A program made the position numbers and the translations under genes. Positions 54,701-64,000 of a stretch of DNA of 64,000 nucleotides are shown here, one piece after another. Each line of letters begins with the position of its first letter. The stretch's first letter is position 1. Origin of the DNA: Heligmosomoides polygyrus polygyrus (taxonomy: Eukaryota > Nematoda > Chromadorea > Rhabditida > Heligmosomidae); assembly GCA_947396885.1 (NCBI GenBank), contig OX377204.1, forward strand, positions 48,471,139-48,535,138. The letters are read 5' to 3'. The notes under the pieces are model-generated. The model had not been told where the DNA came from, did not search any database, and worked only from the letters and a program-made list of their open reading frames with translations.

Positions 54701-57700
54701 AATTGTACATTTGACTTCGCCTTCGATTCCACCTTACCATTTGAAGAAAGCTCGGTTATCAAAGGAGGGTGCTCCTTGGATGCTTTGTGGAGCTCATCGC
54801 TCTGCGTAAGGTCCATGCTATACTTCGGCGACGCGTCGCCGACGCTGCAACCCGTCACCGATAGCCCGTCACCGACGTCGCCGACGCCGTCGCCGCAGAC
54901 GTCGTCGACAGATTCTGTGGCGGCGTCGGCAGCGTCGGCGACGTGGTGGGCAGGAGAGCATCCGAGTGCAGTGTTCTAATAAAGTATGGGGCAGTGTTGA
55001 GCATTTAACGACTATTGATTTACCGATTTAACGAATTTACCAGCATTTTGGTTAAACTTCTTTGTTGGAGTTTGGCAATGGTCTTTTCCGCTAAATCGCA
55101 TTGAAATTAAATTTACGCGGAATTTTCAAAATTCACAGGAAAATTTCACTTTTAATGTATTTCAAAAAGCGAGGTTTGCAGTATCATTTCAGAAAGCGAG
55201 GAAACACTACTTTTTTGAATCACTTTCTCCACCGCCGTTTCATATTTTTCTGTTTCAAGGTCGTCTTTCATATTTTGGCTGCTCCGTATCAGTTTTTCGC
55301 AATTCTTTACCGTTCTCGTCACGTTTTCAATTTTTTTCACAGTTTTTTGTGTTACTTGCTCTGCAAGAAAGCGAAAAGGCCTAGAAAACGCAAACAAAAC
55401 GGGTGAGAACGACAGAGAAGCGAAGGATGGTGACAAGGCGAAGGATACGTAAGGATTAGGCTCCCACTCAGTGTTCCAGCAAACTGAACGGACTTTCGCA
55501 CAGCATTGGGCAGTGGTTATGAGACTAACCATAACCGAACGTTGAAAATAAAGATTGCACTATTGGTGTCCGCAAGACGGGTGTTTTTGCACTTCTCGAT
55601 TTCGTCATTCGAGGTCCGGTGGGGATGATAGCAGTGCCGGGGACGAAGAACCAACCCAAAATCAAAACACTCCATCGGAGCGCATTTTCTGTCACCCTTG
55701 GATGACGTCGGCGACGGCAGTATAACACCCCTGCGGAGCTCTCGGCGATGCCGCTGGCGACGCGTCGCCGAAGTATAACATAGGTTTAAGGAGAATCGGC
55801 ACTACATCCTTAATCAGCTGCAGCAAACTGATTCGAAGGACAGCACAATCACCTGCTGTCCCGTTGACCGTCGTCGAGTTGCCTGGGGGGGGGGGGCACC
55901 AGCAACGTCTCCAATCGTCCCTTTTGCGTGCCAGAGTGCATCAGTGGACCCTCCTCACCAGAGGAATACGAAGAGCGTCATATCGTTCGTTTAGGGGTTT
56001 CTCGAAGAAGTCGGACCAATGCGTTGGTGAGCGTTCCGGCGTTTTCTTGATATTCGCGGAACCCACTCATCGGGTTCGCGAAATGGCGAAATTACATGGC
56101 CGGCCTAATTGTCGACGCCTATTCCACACCGTTTTTGAATTTCGCTGATCGCGTGTTCATCCTGCTTTCCTACGGCCAGGTCTCTAAGACGGGCAGGAAG
56201 TTCGGCTCGTCGTCATTTATACCTACATATGTACACTTCGCTCCAACTTCCGAGGCAGAAGTTTTCCAACGAGCAAAGAATTTCGATAAGTCTGCATAAA
56301 TTCTAAACGGCATGGTTAGCACTTCAGTTTGCGTTCTAGAGGAGTTCGTCTTTCCAACACGTTAGCTATATAGAGAAAACTTTTTAAGAGGCGAAAAAAT
56401 CAGCGGTGCGAAGCGAAGGAGATTGCACTCAGTTAAATCGCCACCCTCGATTTTAAGTTATCATTACAAGAGAATTAGCTAAACTCAACGCCTATCTACA
56501 ATACCGCCCGCGTCGCGCGGTCAAAAAGATGGTTTGCTACGGAAAAAATCCGTCGCATGCTCATAACTCCTTTAATTTTGAGTTGCTTCAGAAACAGTTG
56601 GTACCATTCGATTTGTCTCCTCGAGGTCTATAAAACCATATATAAACGTTACCAGGCCACTGCGTTTTCGCTGTGGGTGGCCTAAAATAATAACTGCAGC
56701 AGGCTTTTGCGATTGGAGCACCTTATTTTCCAGGACGTGCATGTGACGTGCAGTGTTTTCGGAATATCTCAAGCATGGCGTGCGTTGTCAGTGCTCTGTC
56801 ACGCCTGGAATGTTCCGAGAGTGCGCCGTGCACAATGCATAAGGATCGAACCTGTCAATCGAATAGGTGGAAACATGCCCACTGGGTTTCTATCTTCACT
56901 TAATGGAAAATGTAAAGCCTTCAAGACTAGCTTGCACCGTTTGGAGAACTTTGTAAGAAATTCCCGTCCGCCCTAATTAGGATTTGCTCCGGTCAGTCCG
57001 ACGAACCTTTGGAGTGCGCCGCGTGCAATGCGTATAGAGATGAACCTATCAATCGAATAATCGAATGGGTTCTCGAATGGGTTTGGGGAGTTCTATTAGG
57101 GGGGGCCAAAAGTAATGAGACACCCCACGCCGTGTCCATATATCTCGTGGCTGGAGTCTGGTTTCGTGCTTGTTGTATTTGTATGTTTGTATGCTACTTA
57201 CTGAAGCCCATCTGAAAAGTTACCACTTCCGCTTTTTCCAGAAGCATGCCAAAAACCCCAGCCTGTCTCATGCCGAAACCCCAGTCTGACGAGTCGACCT
57301 GTGTCGCTCAAATCTCCCTCAATTCCGAACCCCGAGCAGCCTGGGCTCAATATTCACGCAAGATGAGAAGTACGTCTTCTACCTCAACCCTGCCAAGCAG
57401 CGAGTCTGGGTGAGGCCTGGTGAATTGTTACCGACCTTCGTTCGGCGAGATGTTCACGGCGAGAAGCATCTTTGGAGCTTTTGGGTCTGCGCCCATGGAT
57501 CGGTTTACCGAAGGCTGTTTCCCAAGAGCACCACGATGAACTCCAAGGCCATGGTGAACGAAATAGAGGAGATGGGCTTGCGACTGGCTCTTATTCATTC
57601 GCAGCGCTTCAAGAAGGTTCTCCTCTTCGACAACGCCGCACCCCATCGGGAACAAGTAAGCACGGATAAGCTTGGCCAGCTGGGCTACGTTCACATGCCT

Positions 57701-60700
57701 CACCCACCGTATTCGCTGGACATCTCTCCATGCAACTACCACTACTACTTGAGCCTACAGGACTTCCTAGTCGGAAGGGACACAAAAACCCAAGCAGTCC
57801 TTGACAACCATATCGAGCAGTTGATCAACACCAGGCTCGAGCAGATCTGGAAGGATGGGATCAGGAAGTTGGCTGAGCGATGGCAGCAAGGTCCTTGCCC
57901 TTAATGGCAAATACACTCCTACGCATCGTTGAGTTGTAATTGAGTTATAAGGAGATAAAGATTTTTTTCATTTTGTCTCATTACTTTTGGCCCCCCCCCC
58001 TAATATCATAAATTTCCAGCCGCCCTACTAAGGATTGCTGTAAAGCTCTTCAGCTAGCCTTTGGAGTGCGCCGTGAAAAATGCATCTAGAATCGAACCTT
58101 TCAATCGAGGGGCGACCGCTTGCAAATTGCACCCGCGGGCATGTTCGGAGCACAATAACTCTTTCAAATTTAAATCGTTTCGGCTGCAACTCGTGGCTCT
58201 TGTAGGCAGTGAAACGTTCTAGTAGTATGCTAAAGTAGAACGGTGTAGCTCAGGAAGAGGCAATGTTACAGGGTGCGAAAATGCAGGTGAGGCTTGTGTG
58301 ACGCATTTTTTTTTCCGATTTCGGTGGACCACTGCGGGAAGACTGCGTGCAAACGGTCTTGAAAGTGCAAACAGAGCGCCTAAGGTACTTCACGATGACG
58401 TTCTCAGAATTCCTCAGCTTTCCAAACTGCCTTAGCTTCAGCTGCCAGTTTAAACCGGCGGAAGATAGCAGTCAGAGTTTCTTACGCTCTTACTCGCCGT
58501 TTGTTTGTTTGTTCGACACTAGCAGTGGTACCGTTCTGTTCAGCATGAAAAGCGGTATCGAAAGATACGAATTTCGACCGCTTCTGGAAATATCGGTTTT
58601 TTGATAATTTCGCATCAAAGGCGAGGCGGCTCAAAGGCGCGGCAGAAGGTCGATGACGTCATCGAAAACCGTTATCTTCGAATTTGGACGTGCTTGATAC
58701 CATCCGATAGAGCTTTTCATGCTGAATTGAACGGTGTTACTGCGACTAGGGAAAACTGTAATATGGGCGAGTAAGTGCGAGGAGAACATCGACCGTTGTT
58801 GTGCTAAATTGCACGCGGGGGCGTGTTCTGAACGCGAATACTCTGTCATATGTTAACCTTTCCGGTTCCAGCTTGTAGGTTTTGTAGGCAGTAATATGTT
58901 CTAGTAGCACAGTGAAACACAGCAATGTAGCTTATGACTGTACAAAGTTACAGCAGTGCGAAAATGCAGGTTAGCTTTATGGACACGATTTTTTCCAATT
59001 TCAGTCGACCCCTGCGGGAAGACGCAGAGAGCTAATGGCCTACAAATGAACAGGCGAGCAGAACGCTTAAGGTTCTTTACGACGACATGCTCACAACTCC
59101 CTAGCTAATTAAACTGCCTTAGCACCAGCTGCCATTTTAGGGCGGCGGAGTTTTAGCGTTGAGGTTTCCTGCGCAATTATTCGCCCAGGTTTGAGCGTTC
59201 GACACTCGCAGTGGTACCACCTTGTTCAGCATGGGAAGCGCTATCGAATGGTTCCAATCTCGACCGCTTTTGGAAACATCGATTTTTTGACAATTTCCCA
59301 GCGAGGACGGAGGCGCTACAGGCCGAGTCTGCGCGGACGACGGCATCATCAAAAATCGATATTTTCGAAATTGGCCAAATTTTCTCGTCCAAAATCATCT
59401 AGGGGTTATTTGGGACGCTGATTACGAACCCGACGTCCGTTTTTAAAAATTCCGCCGATTTCGGTAGGTTTTGGATATTCTTCGAGGTGGTCGGGTCAGG
59501 ATCACCGATTTTGCTCAAAATTCGTATAGGGGCGGGGACTTATTCGGGTGCCGAACACGATGCCGAAGTTCATTCGGACGATTACGGCAGGAGACCGCCC
59601 ATACCGATCACTGAGGGTGATCGGTGGTTCTGACCTCACCACCCTCAAACGGGAAGTAACCTACTGAAATCGGCGGAATTTTCAAAAACGGATGTCGGAT
59701 AGCTCCCCAAATAACCGCCTAGATGATTTTGGAGGAAGTTTGCACGAGGAAATTTGGCCAATTTCGAAATTATCGGTTGTAGATGACGTCATCGTCCGCG
59801 CCGGCTCGGCCAATTGCGCCCACGTCCTCGATGAGAAATTGTCAAAAAATCGATTTCTTTGAAATTAGTCGAGAGTGACACCATTCGAAAGATCTTTTCG
59901 TGGCGAACAAAACGGTGTTATTGGGAGTGTTAAAAACCCAAATGTGGACGAGTAGGAGGGCAGAAAACTTCAATCGCAAAGTCCGCCGCCCTAAAATGGC
60001 AGATGGAGCTAAGACAGTTTAGGCAGCCGGGGAGTTGCGAGCATATCATCTTAAAGCACCTTAGGTGTTCTGCTCGCTTACGCATTTGCATGCCGTTGGC
60101 TCGCTGTGTCTTCGCGCAGTGGTCGACCGAAATCGGAAAAAATTGGGTCGCACAAGCCTCACCTGCATTTTCGGAGCGCTGTAATTTAGTCCGTTCATCA
60201 GCTACACCGTTGTATTTTAGAGCACCTCAAGAACCTTGTACTGCCTACAAAGTCCTCGAGTTGCAGCCGAAACGATTTGATCTTTATAGAGTTATTGCGC
60301 TACGAACTCGCCCGCTCGTGCATTTGCGAGCGATCGCCCCACTGCATTGATAGGTTCTATTCTATATGCATTGTTCACAGTGTACTATAAAGCCCTCAAG
60401 GAAGAGAGTATAGCAATTCTTGAATAGGGCGGGTGGAAATTTCTAATCTAATCTAATTTCAAACGTTTCTATCGTATATGCATTTTGCACGGCGCATTCT
60501 CATTTCTCGCTCCTTAAAACGTCTTCATTTGTATAAGCTGCTGTCAGTGTGTGCACTAAAGCACTTAAAGAGGGTAAGCGTTGCTGTTTAGCACGACATT
60601 TGAACCGCTTCCGCTCACTCGATTGGTAGGTTCGATCCTACATGCATTGTGTACGGCACACTCCAAAGGCTCGTCGGACTGACTGGAGCAAATCCTAAGT

Positions 60701-62729
60701 AGGACGGCCGGAAATTTCTTATAAAGTTCTCCAAACGGTGCAAGGTAGTGTTGAAGGCCTTACATTTTCCATTAAGTGAAGATAGAAACCCAGTGGGCAT
60801 GCTTCCGTCCATTCGATTGATAGGTTCGATCCTTATGCATTGTGCACGGCGCACTCTCGGAACATTCCAGGCGTGACAGAGCACTGACAACGCACGCCAT
60901 GCTTGAGATATTCCGAAAACACTGCACGTCACATGCACGTCCTGGAAAATAAGGTGCTCCAATCGCAAAAGCCTGCTGCAGTTATTATTTTAGGTCACCC
61001 ACAGCGAAAATGCAGTGGTCTGACAAAGTTTTATACATGGTTCCGTAGATCTCGAGGAGACGAATCGAATGGTGCCAACAGTTTCTGAAACAACTCAAAA
61101 TTAAAGGGGTTATGAGCATGCGACGGTTTGCGACGGATTTTTCCGTAGCAAACCGTCTTTTTGACAGCGCGACGGGGGCGGTATTGTACTCTATACTTGT
61201 TCGTGGCCCGCAAGTCATTGAACGGCCAAGTACGCATTCATATGACGTCAACGACATCCGATAGTAGAATGCGTGGCGCATCCCAAAAGGAATTGGCTAA
61301 CGCCGCCCTTCATCCTTCAACCATTAGTGCGCAGTTTCTGACCATTAGCTAGTAGAAGAGGTAGTCTGACATATAGAGTGAAATCGTTCTAGAATCAACC
61401 AGTACTTCTGGAAAAACATGAACCGACACAGTGACACTGCGAGTGGAGCAAAGAATATGTGTGTATATGACTTCGAGTTCTGAACGAGAAGGTAGGTTTG
61501 ATGGATTGTTATACTACGACTAGCTAACAGGCTGAACACTGGTGTCGCTGTCGTGGCCCCACATTTCAGTAATTTGTGATGAAAATCTACAACGAAGATT
61601 TGGGAACTAACCCGCTCTTCACCATGTGTGGGTGTACAAGTTTCGTTAGCTGCCAACCAGCCTTCACGTTCACCTCGAACAACTTATCCCAGACGCTGTC
61701 TTCGACATCTAGAAAGACGTCCGTTGATAAAATTTGCACCGCCCTATCGGACTTCAATACGAATGAGCTTCTGTTCACGATTTGAATGTCCTCTGTTCGC
61801 GAACTAAGAGTGATAAGCATTGAACTCACCAAGGATGTGACCAAAAGCTGGATTGATTCCGTGGTTGTTTATCAAGATGTCGATCTTTTTGAAAATTTTG
61901 ATCGTCTTAAAATAAATGGAAATATATTGTAGTAAGCTTTTTTTCGTTTTAAGGGCAGCACTCCTCACACTGTTCCCAGCTTGATGAACTCACGTAGTTG
62001 ACGAGGTTTCTTTGGTCCTCAGGTTTTGCTATATGTACCGCCAGACCTTCTACCTAAATAAGATAAACGGTAGAACGACGGGTCTCTCATCGATCGCTTC
62101 ACTCACTTCGATCACTTCAACCAGATGAAATGATTCACCTTTGAGATTCCTCTCGACTTCAAATATTTGACAGCCTCATCAACATTTTTCTGATTGCGAC
62201 TGCAGATGACGACTGCAGCGCCTTCACACCCTAGACGTTCAGCGATCGCCAGTCCGATTCTCAACAAGAGGTTTGAGAGAGGAGAGCGTTTCGGTGAAGG
62301 AACTGAGTTTGCAACGAGGATAATGTTCTACTGTAATCAAGTATCAGGTATCAGTGGCAATCCAATATTTCTCAAAACTAGGCAGGAGGTAACCACTAAG
62401 CAAACGCCACCTTCTGCTAAACATAAGAGCCTGCACAGTCAACTGAGGTATCCCATAACCGTGTCACGCCATCAGATAAATCTAACTGTGCACTCGGACA
62501 GGTAAATTGGTGTGTAGTAATTCGGAATCAGGAGAACTGTAGTTTGGACTGCAACCGGTTTGTAAGGCAGAAATGACCCACGATTTGGGTCAGCACTAAG
62601 AGCAGACAAGCCTTCATTCGGTTGATGGATTGCCGCCGACTGCCAGGAAATCAATACACGCCCCACTCACCCTTTTGTTGCCGCTGTAACGATAGCAACT
62701 TTGCCGTCAAGTCGGAAAGCGTCCGGCAT
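51780..62729 (-). CDS. dhrs-4: DHRS-4-type short-chain dehydrogenase, complete
   Basis: Nine exons join in phase on the minus strand: 62729-62671, 62259-62139, 62053-61994, 61905-61830, 61708-61612, 54696-54645, 54528-54394, 53994-53941, 51908-51780, giving 260 residues and a TAG stop. The cofactor site is split across exons 1-2 (TAATKG then IGLAIA, the TGxxxGxG-type loop). NNHG replaces the usual NNAG. The catalytic Ser is in NIVFNASVGAY and the catalytic pair is YAVTK. The end MLITGGIHARL finishes in ARL, a peroxisome PTS1-like tripeptide, as in DHRS4 proteins ending SRL. The family reduces carbonyl compounds with NADPH. The ATG at 62729 follows a TTATTCCAG acceptor 8-9 bases upstream, possibly a trans-splice site. 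A 6.9 kb intron holds foldback-2. Confidence 0.9.
52136..53864 (+). mobile_element. mariner element split by a LINE fragment
   Basis: TA flanks both ends (52134-52135, 53865-53866). The ends TTAGGCTTCGCAAAATTAAT and the inverse of TTAGGCTGTCGCAAAATTAA are terminal inverted repeats. The transposase frame holds LRRAVQANPETNIRSSAEDL, HHSTVARH, KWVPHELTDEQRL, the first-Asp region ITAEKKWVLYDSRKRGF (mutated), LLQDNARPHT and LPHPTYIPSF. Stops and shifts make it dead. Removing the 475-bp insertion leaves about 1.25 kb, a normal mariner size. It lies in the last intron of dhrs-4, opposite strand. Confidence 0.85.
52883..53356 (-). mobile_element. 5'-truncated CR1-like LINE inside the mariner
   Basis: The mariner frame stops matching after VMVTLRW and resumes at YRFLQPGQAVAAESYC. 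Between them, the minus strand encodes a LINE C-terminal tail (YDLIAIYKMIKSLTRIPLQEF, then FFTCRASSEFLRLS) and ends in GAATAAATAAATAA. The tail type matches the full-length element at 42742-47340. Exact junctions are uncertain by a few bases. Confidence 0.75.
54819..55777. mobile_element. TIR element with GC-rich TATACTTCGGCGACGCG ends
   Basis: TATACTTCGGCGACGCGTCG at 54819 is repeated inverted at 55756-55777. Inside the left end, GTCGCCGACG-type words repeat many times (54835-54950). The middle is AT-rich with no recognisable protein. It is 959 bp, in the 6.9 kb dhrs-4 intron. Flanks suggest only a short duplication, not resolved. The TATACTTC end is shared with the hairpin at 10347-10470. 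Confidence 0.7.
57096..58003 (+). mobile_element. Short mariner nested in foldback-2
   Basis: TA at 57094-57095 and 58004-58005. Inverted ends: TTAGGGGGGGCCAAAAGTAA against TTACTTTTGG, a C run, then TAA. The 908-bp length is shorter than a full mariner because the DNA-binding part is missing. The right foldback arm has no such insertion at the equivalent place. Confidence 0.85.
57345..57904 (+). pseudogene. mariner catalytic domain, DD34N
   Basis: The frame reads FTQDEKYVFYLNPAKQRVWV around the first Asp, VLLFDNAAPHREQV at the second, and PHPPYSLDISPCNYHYY where the third Asp should be. The spacing from the second Asp is 34 residues, but the residue is Asn (57749-57751 region) instead of Asp. 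The frame is open to 57904. The N-terminal DNA-binding half is deleted, so the enzyme would be inactive on two counts. Confidence 0.75.
61195..61330 (+). repeat. SINE-body repeat next to foldback-2
   Basis: Matches the SINE body: CGCAAGTCATTGAACGGCCA, TACGCATTCATATGACGTC, GTAGAATGCGTGGCGCATCCC and AACGCCGCCCTTCATCC. No head is present. It lies in the dhrs-4 intron just outside the foldback end. Confidence 0.55.
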
Positions 62730-62739
62730 TCCTCGTCTG

Positions 62740-63330
62740 GAATAACGTGGTCACGAGTTTTTCTTGCTAAAAAGCACACGTGGTTCGAAAAGGGAGAAGC
62801 GGAGGCGGGCGCAGTTGTAGCGAGAGGGCTGAACGTGAAGTTGGCGACAGAAATGCGACAGAGGTCACATCGTTGTTGATAAGGCTAGAGTGTGGTCTCC
62901 GCACCTGTCAGTTCACCTCGGCAGTGATAATGTCATTGGGGCAGGAACCAAGTACTATGATGGAGACGTAGACGCATGGAGTCGTTTCATCGCCTCATCT
63001 ACATATGTTAATATGTAGCTTGGTGCGGTCGCCCATTCAGCTGTACCTCTCCCCCCCCCCCCTTAAGTAGAATGCTTCTTTGAAGACCAATCTCTCCTAG
63101 CTAACCAGTTTTGGACACAAATGTAAGGATAATCGTCATGAGATATATAGACAGTGGTAATCGAATGAGAAGTGAGAGGTGGCGATGTCCGTTCCTCCAC
63201 GTGGTGCCACTGGAAACTGCTCGCTCTGCGACCTAAGCTAAGCACGGACACTCGAATGCAGGCGACAGGCCCTTATGACAGGCCGGCCTACGAAGACCCA
63301 TGTCACATCACATGGTTGATGACGTTACAT
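62740..63330. other. Upstream region of dhrs-4, no gene seen
   Basis: The upstream (promoter) side of the minus-strand dhrs-4 gene. It has a C run at 63051-63062 and short frames only. No confident promoter element can be named. Confidence 0.35.
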
Positions 63331-63399
63331 GAGTATCGAGATAGTGCTACGGCGTCCGCGGGAGCCGACGCACACTCGCAGAGCCCGGCGAGTGTGAGA

Positions 63400-64000
63400 A
63401 GTATGCGAGGGTCCCTGATGCGAGGACGGCATCGGGGGGCAACTGAGCTAGTCCGAAATTCCCGTAACGTAAGCAGGACCCGCGTCGCAACGCTAAATGT
63501 GGTACGTTGACGGGCCGCGCGTGCGAGTGGGTTGAAGCACTGGAGCGTAGAAGAGTTGATTTCTGTGCGGTGCAGGAGACGAGGTGGTCCTGCCGCAAGT
63601 CAAGGGACATAGGACGAGGCTTCAAGGCCGTTCTATGTGGAAGTCCCAGGACCACCAGTGGAGTTGGAGTCATCGTCTCCGAACGATTTCGTGATTCGAT
63701 TGTAAGCGTCGAACGCTTTCACGATCGATTGATGAAGATCGTTGTTGCCGCTAAGGAGCGACTCTATCACTTATTCTCTGCGTATGCTCTGCAGACTGGC
63801 TGCTCCGATCAAGCCAAGGATGAGTTTTGGAGCCTGCTTGATGAGAAGACAGCAGAGGTGCCGTCGAAAGATGTCATCATAGTCGCTGGTGACCTTAATG
63901 GGCACGTCGGCGCGACGAAAGACGGGTACAACTGTCATGGTGGATTCGGTTACGGGTCGCGTAACGCCGGTGGCGAGCGTATCCTTGAATATGCGGAATC
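63400..64000 (+). pseudogene. BovB/RTE-like LINE endonuclease, cut by the window edge
   Basis: The text starts with RVATLNV (63484-63504), then after a one-base frame change reads GTLTGRACEWVEALERRRVD, FCAVQETRWSCRKSRDIGRG, GVGVIVSERFRDSIVSVER, FSAYALQTGCSDQAKDEFW and VIIVAGDLNGHVGATKDGY. These are the APE endonuclease motifs of BovB-like RTE elements, also seen in host proteins of the CFDP2 type. The catalytic QET and GDLNGH motifs are intact. The reverse transcriptase should lie beyond the right edge. Confidence 0.7.

Larger units (their letters stand above)
56499..61186. mobile_element. Foldback-2: 4.7 kb inverted-repeat element
   Basis: Flanked by TA (56497-56498 and 61187-61188). The ends CAATACCGCCCGCGTCGCGC and its inverse near copy match. 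The arms pair over long distances: 56499-57060 with 60620-61186, about 58030-59150 with 59990-60400, and 59150-59470 with 59650-59980. A spacer of about 175 bp lies at 59473-59648. The left arm has an internal duplication (units near 58110-58790 and 58800-59300). A mariner is inserted in the left arm. No transposase of its own is visible. It lies in a dhrs-4 intron. Confidence 0.8.

Noticed and set aside
56572..61088. Matching frames near 56.6-57.0 and 60.6-61.1 kb
   Set aside because: Mirror images from the foldback-2 arms, not a duplicated gene.
1..64000. CRISPR arrays, rRNA genes, bacterial operons or phage genes
   Set aside because: No regularly spaced identical repeats, no rRNA stretches, and all recognisable genes have introns or belong to eukaryotic transposons.

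Overview
This is eukaryotic DNA with small introns, GT-AG (and one GC-AG) splice sites, short 3' UTRs and about two thirds transposable-element sequence. The gene families (an L1CAM with a short tail, DHRS-4, cardiolipin synthase), the intron style and the mix of RTE, CR1-like, mariner, hAT and foldback elements point to a nematode. A clade V parasitic species such as a hookworm or other strongylid is my best guess; this is inference, not proof. There is one assembly gap (200 N, 23824-24023).

Layout. 1-24 kb is almost all mobile DNA: a Tc1-like remnant at the left edge; a 3.1 kb RTE LINE with a 13-bp target duplication; a decayed mariner; a 3.6 kb foldback element (8.5-12.1 kb) containing a 151-bp MITE; a second 3.4 kb RTE LINE with its own 13-bp duplication; and a gag-only LTR retrotransposon (18.1-21.8 kb, 422-bp LTRs). 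Around it are coding-looking patches of an unidentified minus-strand gene.

24.2-38.4 kb holds the 3' part of an L1CAM-type adhesion gene on the plus strand. I could join 21 exons with unbroken splice phase: Ig4-Ig6, five FN3 domains, one membrane helix and a short tail without a FIGQY ankyrin motif. This is most like nematode lad-2. One Ig5 exon carries an in-frame TGA. Its introns hold a tRNA-like SINE, a foldback and a MITE.

38.4-51.7 kb is mobile DNA again: a MITE with a 9-bp target duplication split by a hAT element, a minus-strand CR1-like LINE, a hAT dimerisation-domain remnant, and then the last three exons of a cardiolipin synthase gene (crls-1, plus strand, 49.2-49.6 kb).

51.8-62.7 kb is one complete nine-exon minus-strand gene for a 260-aa DHRS-4 type short-chain dehydrogenase ending in ARL, a peroxisome-type C-terminus. 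Its introns hold a mariner split by a CR1-like fragment, a GC-rich TIR element, and a 4.7 kb foldback that itself carries a second mariner. The right edge opens into a BovB/RTE-like LINE endonuclease.

The three host genes look functionally unrelated (neuronal adhesion, mitochondrial cardiolipin synthesis, peroxisomal carbonyl reduction). I see no operon. The strongest new signals are the MITE family with 9-bp duplications (three copies), the two large foldback elements, the hairpin array in the LTR element, and the intron-nested insertions.
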